Origin: Lewinellaceae bacterium
GTDB lineage: Bacteria > Bacteroidota > Bacteroidia > Chitinophagales > Saprospiraceae
Direction: 5' to 3'
NCBI GenBank assembly: GCA_020636075.1
Contig: JACJYO010000002.1
Coordinates: forward strand, 186,001 to 250,000
DNA: 64,000 bases
Positions 42,724 to 51,228 of this stretch are shown one piece after another (the first letter of the stretch is position 1; every line of letters begins with the position of its first letter). The translations under genes were made by a program, and so were the position numbers. The notes beneath the pieces are model-generated. The model searched no databases. It saw only the letters and a program-made list of their open reading frames with translations, and was not told the DNA's origin.

Positions 42724-43647
42724 TTATCGTAAGCGGAAGCTAGAGGCTCCAAGAAGTCCCTTGTCGCAATAAATAGCAGCTACATAATTGCCGGCTTTTA
42801 ATTTGTCTTCCAGTTTATGCGCAAACGACAATCTTTGGGTGGGTTCTAAAACCACCTGTTTTACTTGTTGGGCGATGATCTCCACCGGCCCGGTCGGCGC
42901 ATATACCGTCGCTTTAATGGGGTTTTTAGAAGTTACAGGGTTGCCTTTGTCATCCGTAATTGCTAAATAAAGTTTCTGTGGACCCTGATATGAATCTGGC
43001 ACATCAGCCAAATCAAAACTAATTAATAGTTCACGGGCACGTCGGGCTTTTGCCGTCACTTTATCGTTCCGGCGCTCTACTTCAACACGAAAAGATGTCG
43101 CCTTAAATGTGGCCGACTGGGTTTTCCGAATTTGATCTTCAAGCTGTTTCGCCAAATCGGTTACCTGGCCGCTCAACTGTTCTTTGTCGCCTTTTAACTG
43201 TGTGTTTTCATCTGTAAGGCGTTCATTTTCTTCCCGAAGTTGCTGGTTTTCCTGGCGCAGCACAGTGATTACCGTTTCGTATTCAGTTTTTAATTTTTCA
43301 AGGTCGGTAATCTGATCCTGTAATTCTTTAAGATTTTTATAGGAGGTCGCCTTTAACTGTTTGATCGATATTTCTTTTTGCTCAATAATAGCGGCTGTAT
43401 TCGTAACCTTTCCTTGGAGATTTTCATTTTCAGTACGGAGGTCCGTATAGGCAAGTGATAAACTGTCCAATGCTTGTTCAATATTTGCTTTCACTTGGAT
43501 CAAGGAGTCCATTACAATTTGTCGGTCCCGACTTTCGGACATCATTGATTTTGATTTTTGCCAAAAAAACCAGCCTAGCGCGGCAGAAAGCAGCAGCAAA
43601 ATGGTTACAATGATCGCATAAACGCGTGCATTTGGATTTTCATTCAT
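42724..43647 (-). CDS. Membrane-anchored coiled-coil protein
   Basis: About 307 residues from the ATG at 43647; the frame extends to 43773, but that part is not protein-like. A single membrane segment (YAIIVTILLLLSAALGWFFW) is followed by roughly 150 residues of coiled coil with heptad-like Glu/Leu/Gln repeats (LRQENQQLREENERLTDENTQLKGDKEQL). A C-terminal beta-rich domain of about 110 residues closes the protein (RVEVERRNDKVTAKARRARELLISFDL...). I do not recognise the family by name. It could be an envelope scaffold. Its transcript ends at the hairpin before tamB. Confidence 0.72.
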   Translation of the reverse strand: MNENPNARVYAIIVTILLLLSAALGWFFWQKSKSMMSESRDRQIVMDSLIQVKANIEQALDSLSLAYTDLRTENENLQGKVTNTAAIIEQKEISIKQLKATSYKNLKELQDQITDLEKLKTEYETVITVLRQENQQLREENERLTDENTQLKGDKEQLSGQVTDLAKQLEDQIRKTQSATFKATSFRVEVERRNDKVTAKARRARELLISFDLADVPDSYQGPQKLYLAITDDKGNPVTSKNPIKATVYAPTGPVEIIAQQVKQVVLEPTQRLSFAHKLEDKLKAGNYVAAIYCDKGLLGASSFRLR

Positions 43648-43775
43648 AGTGTACGTTTTAAAAGTTGGCAAATGTTTTGTTGTCCGAAAACGTCTGGCAG
43701 CGCATTGTATTATGTCAACTGCCTGACCAGAACTCAATAAATCACATCCAATATACAACTGATCCGCAAACACAA

Positions 43776-44366
43776 TTATTTACTGACAGCCGCTAATTCT
43801 TCCGGAGTATTTACATTGGAAAGGATTTCAGGTTTAGGAGGTTTCAATAAATGCACGCCGGAAATAGCCAGCGTTTTACGTGCGCAGCGTTTTTTTTCAT
43901 GAATCCGCTGTACAACAATATTTCGCATTCGCGGCTCCCATATAGCCAACAAAGGATCCGGGGAATCATCATCAAATGCCGGTGCTCGGTAAGCGGTGGC
44001 AGGCATTGCAGATTCTCGATTTTTTATCAAATATTCAATGGTCTGGCGATCTAATAATGGCATATCGCAGGCGATAACAAGCCAGGCGGCATTAGGGTGA
44101 TCATGAAACGCGGAATATATCGCACCAAGCGGGCCTTGATCCGAAATTTGATCAATAATTAATTTATAACCGGACAACTCCTGGGCCTGATCAGGGCGAC
44201 AAGAAATGTAAGTGTCTAGTTTCATCTCCTCAAGCAAATCGGCTAAGTATTCCCGCTGTGGTTTTCCATGCCACTGAATCAGCCCTTTGTCTTGCCCCAT
44301 GCGGGTCGAGCGGCCCCCTGCTAATACCAGGGCCTTGAGCATCGGTGGAATATTGGACTTTATCAT
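43776..44366 (-). CDS. mobA: Molybdenum cofactor guanylyltransferase
   Basis: Attaches GMP to molybdopterin to give the MGD form used by DMSO-reductase-family enzymes. The nucleotide-binding opening is LKALVLAGGRSTRMGQDKGLI, followed by IDQISDQGPLGAIYSAF and LVIACDMPLL with the DMP acidic site. Ends with LSNVNTPEEL. 196 residues. The ATG overlaps the moaC stop by 4 bp (ATGA), so the two are translationally coupled. It implies that bis-MGD enzymes exist elsewhere in this genome. Confidence 0.9.
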   Translation of the reverse strand: MIKSNIPPMLKALVLAGGRSTRMGQDKGLIQWHGKPQREYLADLLEEMKLDTYISCRPDQAQELSGYKLIIDQISDQGPLGAIYSAFHDHPNAAWLVIACDMPLLDRQTIEYLIKNRESAMPATAYRAPAFDDDSPDPLLAIWEPRMRNIVVQRIHEKKRCARKTLAISGVHLLKPPKPEILSNVNTPEELAAVSK

Positions 44367-44839
44367 ACGCGCTTAAAATCTTTTTTTCCGCCTGTTTTTT
44401 CCAGCAGCCGGATTTCTTGAATTACAATTTCCGGGGAAAATGCCTTGCACATATCATAGATCGTTAATGCGGCAATGGAAGCTCCGGTGAGCGCTTCCAT
44501 TTCAACACCAGTTTTGCCTGTAAACGTGGCTTCGCACTCAATAAGAACGCGTTTTTGGGCATCCAAACTAATTTTAACCTGACAATTATCCAAGCCTAAA
44601 GGGTGGCAGAGTGGAATCAAATCGCCGGTCTTTTTAGCGGCTTGGATACCGGCAAGTATGGCGGTTTGGAATACAGCTCCTTTGGGCACTTTGATTTCAC
44701 CTTCGGTCAAATGCGCTAAAATGACTTCAGGTAATTGAACCACTGCCTGCGCAAGAGCCTTCCGTCGGGTGATTGGCTTGTTTCCAACATCAACCATCGT
44801 TGGGTTTCCAGTGGCGTCAAGGTGTGTAAATTCAGGCAT
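44363..44839 (-). CDS. moaC: Cyclic pyranopterin monophosphate synthase
   Basis: Converts the MoaA product to cyclic pyranopterin monophosphate, step two of molybdopterin synthesis. 158 residues with MVDVGNKPITRRKA at the N-terminus, then GIQAAKKTGDLIPLCHPL (catalytic Lys and His) and FTGKTGVEMEALTGASIAALTIYDMCKA, the strongly conserved C-terminal block. A perfect TAATTTTG box lies 17 nt upstream. Heads a two-gene unit with mobA and is divergent from moeA. Confidence 0.93.
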   Translation of the reverse strand: MPEFTHLDATGNPTMVDVGNKPITRRKALAQAVVQLPEVILAHLTEGEIKVPKGAVFQTAILAGIQAAKKTGDLIPLCHPLGLDNCQVKISLDAQKRVLIECEATFTGKTGVEMEALTGASIAALTIYDMCKAFSPEIVIQEIRLLEKTGGKKDFKRV

Positions 44840-44856
44840 ATGCTTACTTTTCCGGT

Positions 44857-44864
44857 CAAAATTA
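44857..44864 (-). promoter_or_regulatory. -7 promoter box TAATTTTG of moaC-mobA
   Basis: Perfect TAnnTTTG match. Predicted start near 44851 and a leader of about a dozen nt. Confidence 0.55.
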
Positions 44865-44894
44865 GTCAGGTTTAATTAAAAAGAAGATTTTGAA

Positions 44895-46091
44895 ATGATC
44901 CGTGTTGAGGAAGCCTCCGAAATAGTCGGAACGCATGCACACCTAATTTCCCAGGAAGATTGCGCGATTGATCGCATTTGTGGACGTGTGCTCCGGGAGG
45001 GGATTTACGCAGATCGGGATTTTCCACCTTTCGATCGCGTGGCAATGGATGGTATAGCGATCCAATTTTCAGCTTTTCAGGAGGGACTACGGCTGTTTAG
45101 CATTGAAGGACAAGTCCCCGCAGGTAAGCAGCCAATTGCATTGCAGCATCGACAAGGCTGTCTGGAGGTGGCTACAGGTGCTGTCCTTCCTGAAGGCACT
45201 GATACCGTAGTGCCATATGAACAGATTCAAATTGAAGCCGGGATTGCCGAAATAAAAATCGAATCGGTGGGCTTCCGGCAAAACATTCACCACCGGGGAT
45301 CTGATCAAAAAAATGGCACTGCCCTCCTGGAGCCGGGAAGATTACTTGGGCCGGCCGAATTAGCCATACTGGCGACCGTTGGCAAGACTTCAGTGTCGGT
45401 AAGCAGGTCTCTGCGCATTGCCTTTGTTGCCACAGGTGACGAACTGGTAAATATTGAAGCCACTCCCCTACCCTGGCAGATTCGCATGTCGAATGCCTAC
45501 GCTTTGAAAAGTCTGCTGGAAACGCATCCTGTAGACGTCGACACCTTTCACTGTCTGGATGATTTTAATGTGATAAAAAATCTGGTAAAGAAAATTTTGG
45601 AGGAGTATGATGTGCTAATATTAAGTGGCGGCGTCTCTGCCGGCAAACGAGATTTCATACCTGAAGTGCTGCAGACCAGTGGTGTGGAAATTCTGTTTCA
45701 CAAAGTCACACAGCGACCGGGGAAGCCATTGTTGTTCGGTCAAGTCCCAAGCGGCGCTGCTGTTTTTGCCCTCCCCGGAAACCCTGTGTCAGCCTTTATG
45801 TGTACGTGTAAATACTTGATTCCCTGGATCGAGAAATCGCTAGGCCTTGAGCGCCAGTTGCAGGAATGGGCGTTTTTACAAGAATCCCTGGAATTCAAGC
45901 CCGATCTAACCTGGTTTGTACCAGTACGTATTGAAAATCAGTTGGGTGTGCTGCGGGCTTTTCCCAAGCCTGGACACGGAAGTGGTGACTTGGCAAACTT
46001 AGAAGCTGCCGATGGGTTCCTGGAGTTACCACGTGGACGCGATTTTTATAGCACAGAGGAGCCCTTTCGCTTGATACGTTATCGAAAATAA
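44895..46091 (+). CDS. moeA: Molybdopterin molybdenumtransferase
   Basis: Inserts molybdate into adenylylated molybdopterin. 398 residues. DRVAMDGIAI is the conserved DxxAMDG motif, followed by GTDTVVPYEQ and HHRGSDQKNG. FVATGDEL and ILSGGVSAGKRDF belong to the MPT-binding domain (GGVS motif), and FALPGNPVSAF is the last typical block. Divergent from moaC with 55 bp between starts; ends one base away from the convergent moaA stop codon (gap zero). An inward-pointing KOPS-like octamer lies within it. Confidence 0.93.
   Translation: MIRVEEASEIVGTHAHLISQEDCAIDRICGRVLREGIYADRDFPPFDRVAMDGIAIQFSAFQEGLRLFSIEGQVPAGKQPIALQHRQGCLEVATGAVLPEGTDTVVPYEQIQIEAGIAEIKIESVGFRQNIHHRGSDQKNGTALLEPGRLLGPAELAILATVGKTSVSVSRSLRIAFVATGDELVNIEATPLPWQIRMSNAYALKSLLETHPVDVDTFHCLDDFNVIKNLVKKILEEYDVLILSGGVSAGKRDFIPEVLQTSGVEILFHKVTQRPGKPLLFGQVPSGAAVFALPGNPVSAFMCTCKYLIPWIEKSLGLERQLQEWAFLQESLEFKPDLTWFVPVRIENQLGVLRAFPKPGHGSGDLANLEAADGFLELPRGRDFYSTEEPFRLIRYRK
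45466..45473 (-). repeat. KOPS-like octamer GGGTAGGG (9)
   Basis: Inside moeA, a + strand gene, but the octamer is on the - strand and points left to the dif-like site. Confidence 0.7.
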
Positions 46092-47087
46092 CTATCCACC
46101 AATGGTAGTCATGCTCTCCCTGGCAGGGAAACCAGAAAGGCGCCTGTTTTCGGCTTCATAACCATCTTTGGCTCTACTGCCGATTGCTTCCAGGAGTGCG
46201 GTTTGAATTTCAGCATCCGTTGCACCGGCGCGCATCAGATCCCGAATATTGAATACCCCCTGATCATACAAACAGGTTTTCAACAAACCCTGGGGTGTAA
46301 CACGCAAGCGATTGCATGTTCCGCAAAACGTGCGGGAATACGCCGGGATAATGCCAACACTACCGGCAAAATCGGGAATACTGTAGTTTAATGCAGTCGA
46401 ATATGGCGGATCGGGAATTTTATTGATCTGCGGGAATTCACTCTGAATTACAGATTCAATTCGTTTCCAATCCCAATACAACTTACCTTGAGCCGCATCT
46501 CCCCCATTAAAGGGCATTTCTTCAATAAACCGTACACTAACTGGTAAGTCTTGCGTTAGCTTGACAAATGGGATGATATCCATGTCATTTTGGCCCTGCA
46601 GCAAAACCACATTTATTTTGACCTCAAACTGCTGCTCCAGCATGGCCATAAAAGTTGCCCAAACGGTATCAAATTCATCACGCCGGGTAATTTGGAAAAA
46701 ACGGCTGCGATCGAGGGTGTCCAGGCTTAAATTAATCTGCCGTACACCCAAGTCCCAAAGTGCTGGTAAATGTGTTTGTGTGAGCGTTCCGTTTGTGGTA
46801 AGTGCAATTTTGGTAATGCCATCAATGGCTGCCAATCCTTGAAAAAGGTCCATCACATCGCGCCGAACAAAAGGCTCGCCTCCGGTAATACGCACTTTAT
46901 TGATGCCCATATCAGCCAGAATGCGCATCAGGCGAAGCATTTCTTCATATTGCAACAACGTAGATCGGGGACCAAAATCAATGCCTTGTTCCGGCATGCA
47001 ATATGTGCATCGCAAATTGCAGCGATCAGTGATGGCCAGGCGCACGTAATTGATCGGGCGACCGTGATTGTCAATCAGGCTGGGCAT
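46092..47087 (-). CDS. moaA: GTP 3',8-cyclase
   Basis: Radical-SAM enzyme for the first step of molybdopterin synthesis. The N-terminal cluster is CX3CX2C at Cys23, Cys27, Cys30 (CNLRCTYC). The C-terminal second 4Fe-4S cluster is CX2CX13C in FCGTCNRLRVTPQGLLKTC. RITGGEPFVRRDV is also conserved. The protein ends in Gly-Gly (MTTIGG), the GG tail required for activity. 331 residues. A TACATTTG box lies only 7 nt upstream of the ATG, so the leader is almost absent. No intergenic space with moeA. Confidence 0.94.
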   Translation of the reverse strand: MPSLIDNHGRPINYVRLAITDRCNLRCTYCMPEQGIDFGPRSTLLQYEEMLRLMRILADMGINKVRITGGEPFVRRDVMDLFQGLAAIDGITKIALTTNGTLTQTHLPALWDLGVRQINLSLDTLDRSRFFQITRRDEFDTVWATFMAMLEQQFEVKINVVLLQGQNDMDIIPFVKLTQDLPVSVRFIEEMPFNGGDAAQGKLYWDWKRIESVIQSEFPQINKIPDPPYSTALNYSIPDFAGSVGIIPAYSRTFCGTCNRLRVTPQGLLKTCLYDQGVFNIRDLMRAGATDAEIQTALLEAIGSRAKDGYEAENRRLSGFPARESMTTIGG

Positions 47088-47094
47088 AGTGACA

Positions 47095-47102
47095 CAAATG
47101 TA
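47095..47102 (-). promoter_or_regulatory. -7 promoter box TACATTTG of moaA
   Basis: Perfect TAnnTTTG match, 7 nt before the ATG at 47087; predicts a leader of 0-4 nt. Confidence 0.55.
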
Positions 47103-47164
47103 TTGCTGAAAACACGACCTTTGTACTTTAGTTTAAATATTCATTCGACGAGGTTGTAACACAG

Positions 47165-47908
47165 ATGGAAATCGAATTAGTCCTGCTTTTCTTTGGGGTG
47201 GCGCTACTTTATGCTACCGCCGGGTTTGGTGGTGGCTCCAGTTACCTGGCCATCATGGCGTTGTTTGGATTATCCATGCTGACGCTGCGCCCTGTAGCGC
47301 TTTTATGCAATATTGTCGTCGTTTCCGGGAACCTTTGGATATTTTGGCAAAATGGCCACCTGAATTTAAAAAAGACCGCGCCATTGGCCTTAGCAGGTAT
47401 TCCTATGGCGTTTGCCGGTGGTTATTGGAGGCTTAGTGAACAAACTTTTTTTATTCTATTGGGCATTAGTCTGATTGCTGCGGCCTTTGCTATGTGGATA
47501 CAGTCCCGTCCACTAAGCCAACAATCCAATCAAACTAAAACACTTCCCGTAGCGGCCAATTTGAGCATTGGTGGTAGTCTGGGACTTTTGGCCGGGCTAA
47601 CAGGCATAGGAGGCGGCATATTCCTGTCGCCAGTCTTGCACCTGATTCGATGGGATAAACCTAAAGTAATCGCCGCAGCTGCCAGTTTTTTTATTTTTTG
47701 CCAATCGATTGCTGGAATCAGCGGACAGTTGGCGCAAGGAGCCAAAATTGAATGGAATCTTGTTTTTCCATTGCTGATCGCTGTTTGGCTTGGCGGTCAG
47801 ATCGGTGTCCGTGCAACAGCAAGTCGATTTTCACAAGTTTTAGTGCGTAACCTGACGGCCCTGTTGGTGTTATATGCAGGGTTCAATATTCTTTGGCGAT
47901 ACCTATGA
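47165..47908 (+). CDS. TauE/SafE-family membrane permease
   Basis: 247 residues with about seven or eight hydrophobic segments. ATAGFGGGSSYLAIMA (N-terminal) and GLTGIGGGIFLSPVL (after the midpoint) are the two repeated Gly-rich motifs of the TauE/SafE (DUF81) family, which moves organosulfonates, sulfite or related anions. Its stop codon overlaps the moaD start by 4 bp (ATGA). The coupling with molybdopterin synthase genes suggests an anion related to sulfur or molybdate handling, but the substrate is not proven. Confidence 0.86.
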   Translation: MEIELVLLFFGVALLYATAGFGGGSSYLAIMALFGLSMLTLRPVALLCNIVVVSGNLWIFWQNGHLNLKKTAPLALAGIPMAFAGGYWRLSEQTFFILLGISLIAAAFAMWIQSRPLSQQSNQTKTLPVAANLSIGGSLGLLAGLTGIGGGIFLSPVLHLIRWDKPKVIAAAASFFIFCQSIAGISGQLAQGAKIEWNLVFPLLIAVWLGGQIGVRATASRFSQVLVRNLTALLVLYAGFNILWRYL

Positions 47909-48147
47909 AAATAAAAGTTTTAACGTTTGGAGTGACCCGCGATATAATTGGGGAGGATGTCCTCTTTCTGGATTTGCCCGCTGGCAGTACCGTAGCCGAT
48001 GTGCGTACGCATTTGACAGAGCGTTTTCCACCAATAGAGAAACTTGCTTCATTGATGTTCGCAGTTAACGCCGAGTATGCCACGTCGGAGGCCCAACTCG
48101 CTGAACTGGATGAACTTGCACTTATTCCACCTGTAAGCGGAGGCTGA
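47905..48147 (+). CDS. moaD: Molybdopterin synthase sulfur carrier subunit
   Basis: 80 residues, ubiquitin-like fold, ending in the Gly-Gly (PPVSGG) that carries the thiocarboxylate sulfur. MKIKVLTFG, LDLPAGSTVADVRTHL and LALIPPVSGG are the conserved blocks. The ATG at 47905 overlaps the permease stop; an in-frame ATG at 47893 would give four extra residues and is less likely. moaE follows after one base. No MoeB-type adenylyltransferase is present in this window. Confidence 0.92.
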   Translation: MKIKVLTFGVTRDIIGEDVLFLDLPAGSTVADVRTHLTERFPPIEKLASLMFAVNAEYATSEAQLAELDELALIPPVSGG

Positions 48148-48148
48148 A

Positions 48149-48565
48149 ATGACGGATATTCAACTTCAAACGACTACCCTATCGGAAGCTGCCTGCAGGC
48201 AGTTTGTTGCCGATAACCAAGCGGGCGCCATTGTTATGTTTTCGGGCACCGTTCGCAACCAGACCCAGGGGAAACTGGTGCTCCGGCTTGAATTTGAAGC
48301 CTATGAGCCAATGGCCATTGCCGAAATGCGCAAAATTGCAGAACAGGCGATTCGCCAATTTGATGTGCTCAAGATTTCTATCCACCACAGGGTTGGTGTG
48401 TTGGCAATAGGTGAGATACCTGTAGTTATAACGGTTTCAGCTAAACACCGGCAAGCAGCATTTGCAGCATGTCAGTTTTGTATCGACACACTTAAACAGA
48501 CGGTTCCAATTTGGAAGAAAGAAGTTTTCGAGGATGGTGCGATTTGGGTGGCAGCGCATCCATAG
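48149..48565 (+). CDS. moaE: Molybdopterin synthase catalytic subunit
   Basis: 138 residues. Converts cyclic pyranopterin monophosphate to molybdopterin using the MoaD thiocarboxylate. GAIVMFSGTVRNQTQGK, LEFEAYEPMA, HRVGVLAIGE, VSAKHRQAAFAACQFCID and PIWKKEVFEDG (catalytic Lys pair) are the family blocks in order. One base after moaD, so a tight operon. Confidence 0.93.
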   Translation: MTDIQLQTTTLSEAACRQFVADNQAGAIVMFSGTVRNQTQGKLVLRLEFEAYEPMAIAEMRKIAEQAIRQFDVLKISIHHRVGVLAIGEIPVVITVSAKHRQAAFAACQFCIDTLKQTVPIWKKEVFEDGAIWVAAHP

Positions 48566-48578
48566 TTTCCGTAAGGGG

Positions 48579-48962
48579 TCAGCAATTCAGCGGAGCGTCC
48601 GCAGCGAGTTCAGTGAAAAAATCTGTTTTGTCCTCGTCCGGTCTATCCTTGCAAGGGAAATCCTTTTCTATCAAAACGTGTAGTGCGTGCCCCTCGCCTA
48701 CCGGAATAAAGCACTCCATCGAAACTTCTTCTGTATCCATCCAGTTTTGGGCCAATGAAGCGGGTAATTTTACACAAAGCCTACCATTTTCAAAATGTGC
48801 GGCAATGTCTTGCAGACTTTCTTCAAGCAGTAATTCCCAGGCAAATACTTGTCCGTCAGGAAAATGAATAGCCGCCTCCAACCAATTTTCGACACGCAAT
48901 TGGACGATCTCGGACTTACGGAGTCGCACGCGGATGCTGTTTTGTTCGCATCGTATTTTCAT
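48579..48962 (-). CDS. DUF7009-like small protein
   Basis: About 127 residues from the ATG at 48962 (MKIRCEQNSIRVRLRKSEI). This opening matches what I recall as the DUF7009 family, mostly from Bacteroidota, with a beta-rich N-terminal half and a C-terminal Asp/Glu-rich tail. Function is unknown. The upstream ATG at 49007 is not needed by the family. It faces moaE with a 13-bp gap. Whether its position beside molybdenum cofactor genes is meaningful is uncertain. Confidence 0.68.
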   Translation of the reverse strand: MKIRCEQNSIRVRLRKSEIVQLRVENWLEAAIHFPDGQVFAWELLLEESLQDIAAHFENGRLCVKLPASLAQNWMDTEEVSMECFIPVGEGHALHVLIEKDFPCKDRPDEDKTDFFTELAADAPLNC

Positions 48963-49100
48963 GATTTTTTTTCTTGTAAAATTAAGAAATGGCTGGAAAT
49001 TTCGCAACTACACACGCAAGGGCACCGGCTTTCGTTTCTTTGAGATGCTTTTTCAAAAATTGCAGAAATTCACCATGCGTTTATCATTAAAAAACAAGTC

Positions 49101-49559
49101 ATGTACGTAAAATTAATCCATCTGGCGCTTGCCTTTTTACCCGCTTTTACAATTGCCCAATGCCCGGAATTTCAAATCACTGAACTGCATGATCTTCAGC
49201 GTGCCGCTGTCGATCAAAAGGATTACACCATTACAACACTTGGATTTGACCTGCGAAGTTCATTTACCCAACGCGGTGAATCCATTCGCAGTTATTCCAA
49301 ATGCTGGAATTCAAACTTTCAGGGTAAATCCGTGTTTGAACAGCTTGTTTGGTGGAACCAGACTGCGAATTCAATTACATTTATGACCTTAAATGAAACC
49401 CACTACACCGCCCTTCGAAAACGCATTTTGAGCCGCCATTCCGGCAAACCCGCTAGTGAAAATCCGGACTTTTATCTGGGCAAGGTTTTTCAGTATCGTT
49501 TTGGCGGACGGCGTGTCGATGAAGTCGATTATTTTTTTGTTCAAATTACGTTTCGTTAA
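49101..49559 (+). CDS. Secreted hypothetical protein
   Basis: 152 residues. A signal peptide (LIHLALAFLPAFTIAQC) is cleaved near Ala-Gln; the following residue is a Cys but the context is not a lipobox. The body has a WNSNFQGKSVFEQLVWWNQT block and ends FFVQITFR. Two Cys residues besides the first may form a disulfide. No family recognised. Followed after 48 bp by a rhodanese lipoprotein gene, possibly in the same operon. Confidence 0.6.
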   Translation: MYVKLIHLALAFLPAFTIAQCPEFQITELHDLQRAAVDQKDYTITTLGFDLRSSFTQRGESIRSYSKCWNSNFQGKSVFEQLVWWNQTANSITFMTLNETHYTALRKRILSRHSGKPASENPDFYLGKVFQYRFGGRRVDEVDYFFVQITFR

Positions 49560-49607
49560 CCAATGCGGCCATTCGATTTTTTTGTTTGGCTACCAAATTT
49601 ATACGGT

Positions 49608-49994
49608 ATGCGACTCCTTTTATTTAGCTTTTTAACACTTACTGGCTTTTCCTGTTCGCAAGGCGGCGTTCAGGCCCAGACTAAAACAAGCGTCGATGAT
49701 TTTGAAGCCTTACTGACCAAGGGTGATGCATTGCAACTTGTCGACGTGAGAACCCCTGAAGAATATGCGGCGGGGCACCTTGAAGGTGCAAAGTTGATCG
49801 ACTTTTACGAAGAAGGCTTCTCACAAGAACTGGAGCAGTTGGACAAAAAACGACCTGTGCTGGTATATTGCGCCTCCGGCAACCGCAGCGGCAAAACAGC
49901 CGTGTTGCTCGGTGAGATGGGCTTTAAAAAAATATATGACCTTGACGGTGGAATAAAAGCCTGGCGTGCATCTGGCAAAAAAACAGTTGAATAA
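49608..49994 (+). CDS. Rhodanese-like lipoprotein
   Basis: 128 residues from the ATG at 49608; the in-frame ATG at 49563 would put 15 residues before a perfect lipoprotein signal. Lipobox TGFSCSQGG (Cys16). The single rhodanese domain has DVRTPEEYAAGHL and the active-site loop YCASGNRSGKTA with Cys88. It is likely a periplasmic or outer-membrane sulfur-transfer or persulfide-binding protein. The next gene is a second, cytoplasmic rhodanese, so the pair may handle sulfur on both sides of the membrane; this is inference. Confidence 0.85.
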   Translation: MRLLLFSFLTLTGFSCSQGGVQAQTKTSVDDFEALLTKGDALQLVDVRTPEEYAAGHLEGAKLIDFYEEGFSQELEQLDKKRPVLVYCASGNRSGKTAVLLGEMGFKKIYDLDGGIKAWRASGKKTVE

Positions 49995-50025
49995 GAGATT
50001 GTTAATCGAATAATAGTGTTCGCTA

Positions 50026-50337
50026 ATGTTCAATTTTTTGAAAAATCTATTTGGCCCCAAAGCCGATTTTAAAGCACTGCTGGAATCCGGAGCGCTGCTT
50101 ATAGACGTGCGATCACCGGAAGAATACGCTACCGGGCACATCCCTGAATCTGTCAATATTCCGCTGCCGGTCGTTCAGCAGGAAGCCTCCCGCCTTAAAG
50201 CGAAAAATTTGCCGGTGATTGCCGTTTGCCGTTCTGGCGCCCGAAGCGGCATGGCGGTGCGTATGTTACGCCGAGCCGGTGTTGAAGCCTACAATGGCGG
50301 TGGTTGGAGCAGGTTAGCCGAAGCCCTCAAAACCTAG
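50026..50337 (+). CDS. Single-domain rhodanese (cytoplasmic)
   Basis: 103 residues, no signal peptide. IDVRSPEEYATGHIPESVNIPL and VCRSGARSGMAVRML (Cys68 in the active-site loop) are typical. Shares the DVRxPEEYAxGH block with the preceding lipoprotein rhodanese, but the sequences diverge elsewhere. Three bases separate its stop from the next start, so it is in an operon with the hydroxylase-like gene. Confidence 0.87.
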   Translation: MFNFLKNLFGPKADFKALLESGALLIDVRSPEEYATGHIPESVNIPLPVVQQEASRLKAKNLPVIAVCRSGARSGMAVRMLRRAGVEAYNGGGWSRLAEALKT

Positions 50338-50340
50338 GTT

Positions 50341-51219
50341 ATGTTTGAGGCCTATTGGCACCTTTTTCAAAACGCTTTCCGTGGTTATGCCAATTACGTT
50401 TACCACGAAGTGTTTAACCCCGATTGGAATAACTATTTCTATTGGTTAATTGGTATTTCGCTGGTTGTCTACGCCATGGAACTGGCTTTCCCCTGGCGAA
50501 AGAATCAGCCGCGAATTCGGGAAGACTTTTGGTTGGATTTTTTTTACATGTTTTTCAACTTTTTTCTTTTTGGCTTGGTCGGGTATGCAGCTATTTCGAA
50601 CGTTGCCGTGCGCGCATTCAATGATTTTCTCGCCTGGGCTTTTGGGATTCAGAATCTGGTCGCTATCAATGTCGCTACAGCGCCTCATTGGGCGCAACTG
50701 TTGATTTTGTTCGTCTTACGTGATTTTATCCAATGGAATGTGCATCGCTTGTTGCACCGGGTTCCCTGGCTTTGGAAGTTCCACAAAGTCCATCATTCGG
50801 TTCGACAGATGGGTTTTGCGGCACATTTGCGTTTCCATTTTATGGAAACCATTGTGTACCGGACGATTGAATACGTACCGCTGGCCATGATCGGTTTTGG
50901 CATTCAGGATTTCATTCTGGTGCATCTGTTTACGCTTGGTATCGGGCACCTGAATCATGCCAATATTTACCTGCCGCTAGGGCCTTTGAAATATATTTTC
51001 AATAACCCGCAAATGCATATTTGGCACCATTCAAAAGAAATGCCGGAAGGCAGCTATGGTGTCAACTACGGCCTCACGCTAAGTCTTTGGGACTACCTCT
51101 TCAACACCGCCTGGATACCCAAAGACGGGCGGGATATCAAACTTGGATTTCCGGGCGTAGACGAATACCCGCACGGTTTTTTTGCGCAAATGCGGAGGCC
51201 ATTCCGTCGAGAACCCTGA
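50341..51219 (+). CDS. Sterol desaturase / fatty acid hydroxylase family protein
   Basis: 292 residues with several membrane helices. The di-iron His box clusters are HRLLH, HKVHH and HIWHH, in family order (HX3H, HX2HH, HX2HH). The first few residues and a charged segment precede the membrane region. Bacterial members hydroxylate or desaturate lipid chains; which lipid cannot be told. It begins 3 bp after the rhodanese gene, so it is co-transcribed with it, and its stop faces the E1 gene with a 9-bp gap. Confidence 0.85.
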   Translation: MFEAYWHLFQNAFRGYANYVYHEVFNPDWNNYFYWLIGISLVVYAMELAFPWRKNQPRIREDFWLDFFYMFFNFFLFGLVGYAAISNVAVRAFNDFLAWAFGIQNLVAINVATAPHWAQLLILFVLRDFIQWNVHRLLHRVPWLWKFHKVHHSVRQMGFAAHLRFHFMETIVYRTIEYVPLAMIGFGIQDFILVHLFTLGIGHLNHANIYLPLGPLKYIFNNPQMHIWHHSKEMPEGSYGVNYGLTLSLWDYLFNTAWIPKDGRDIKLGFPGVDEYPHGFFAQMRRPFRREP

Positions 51220-51228
51220 AGATGCAGC

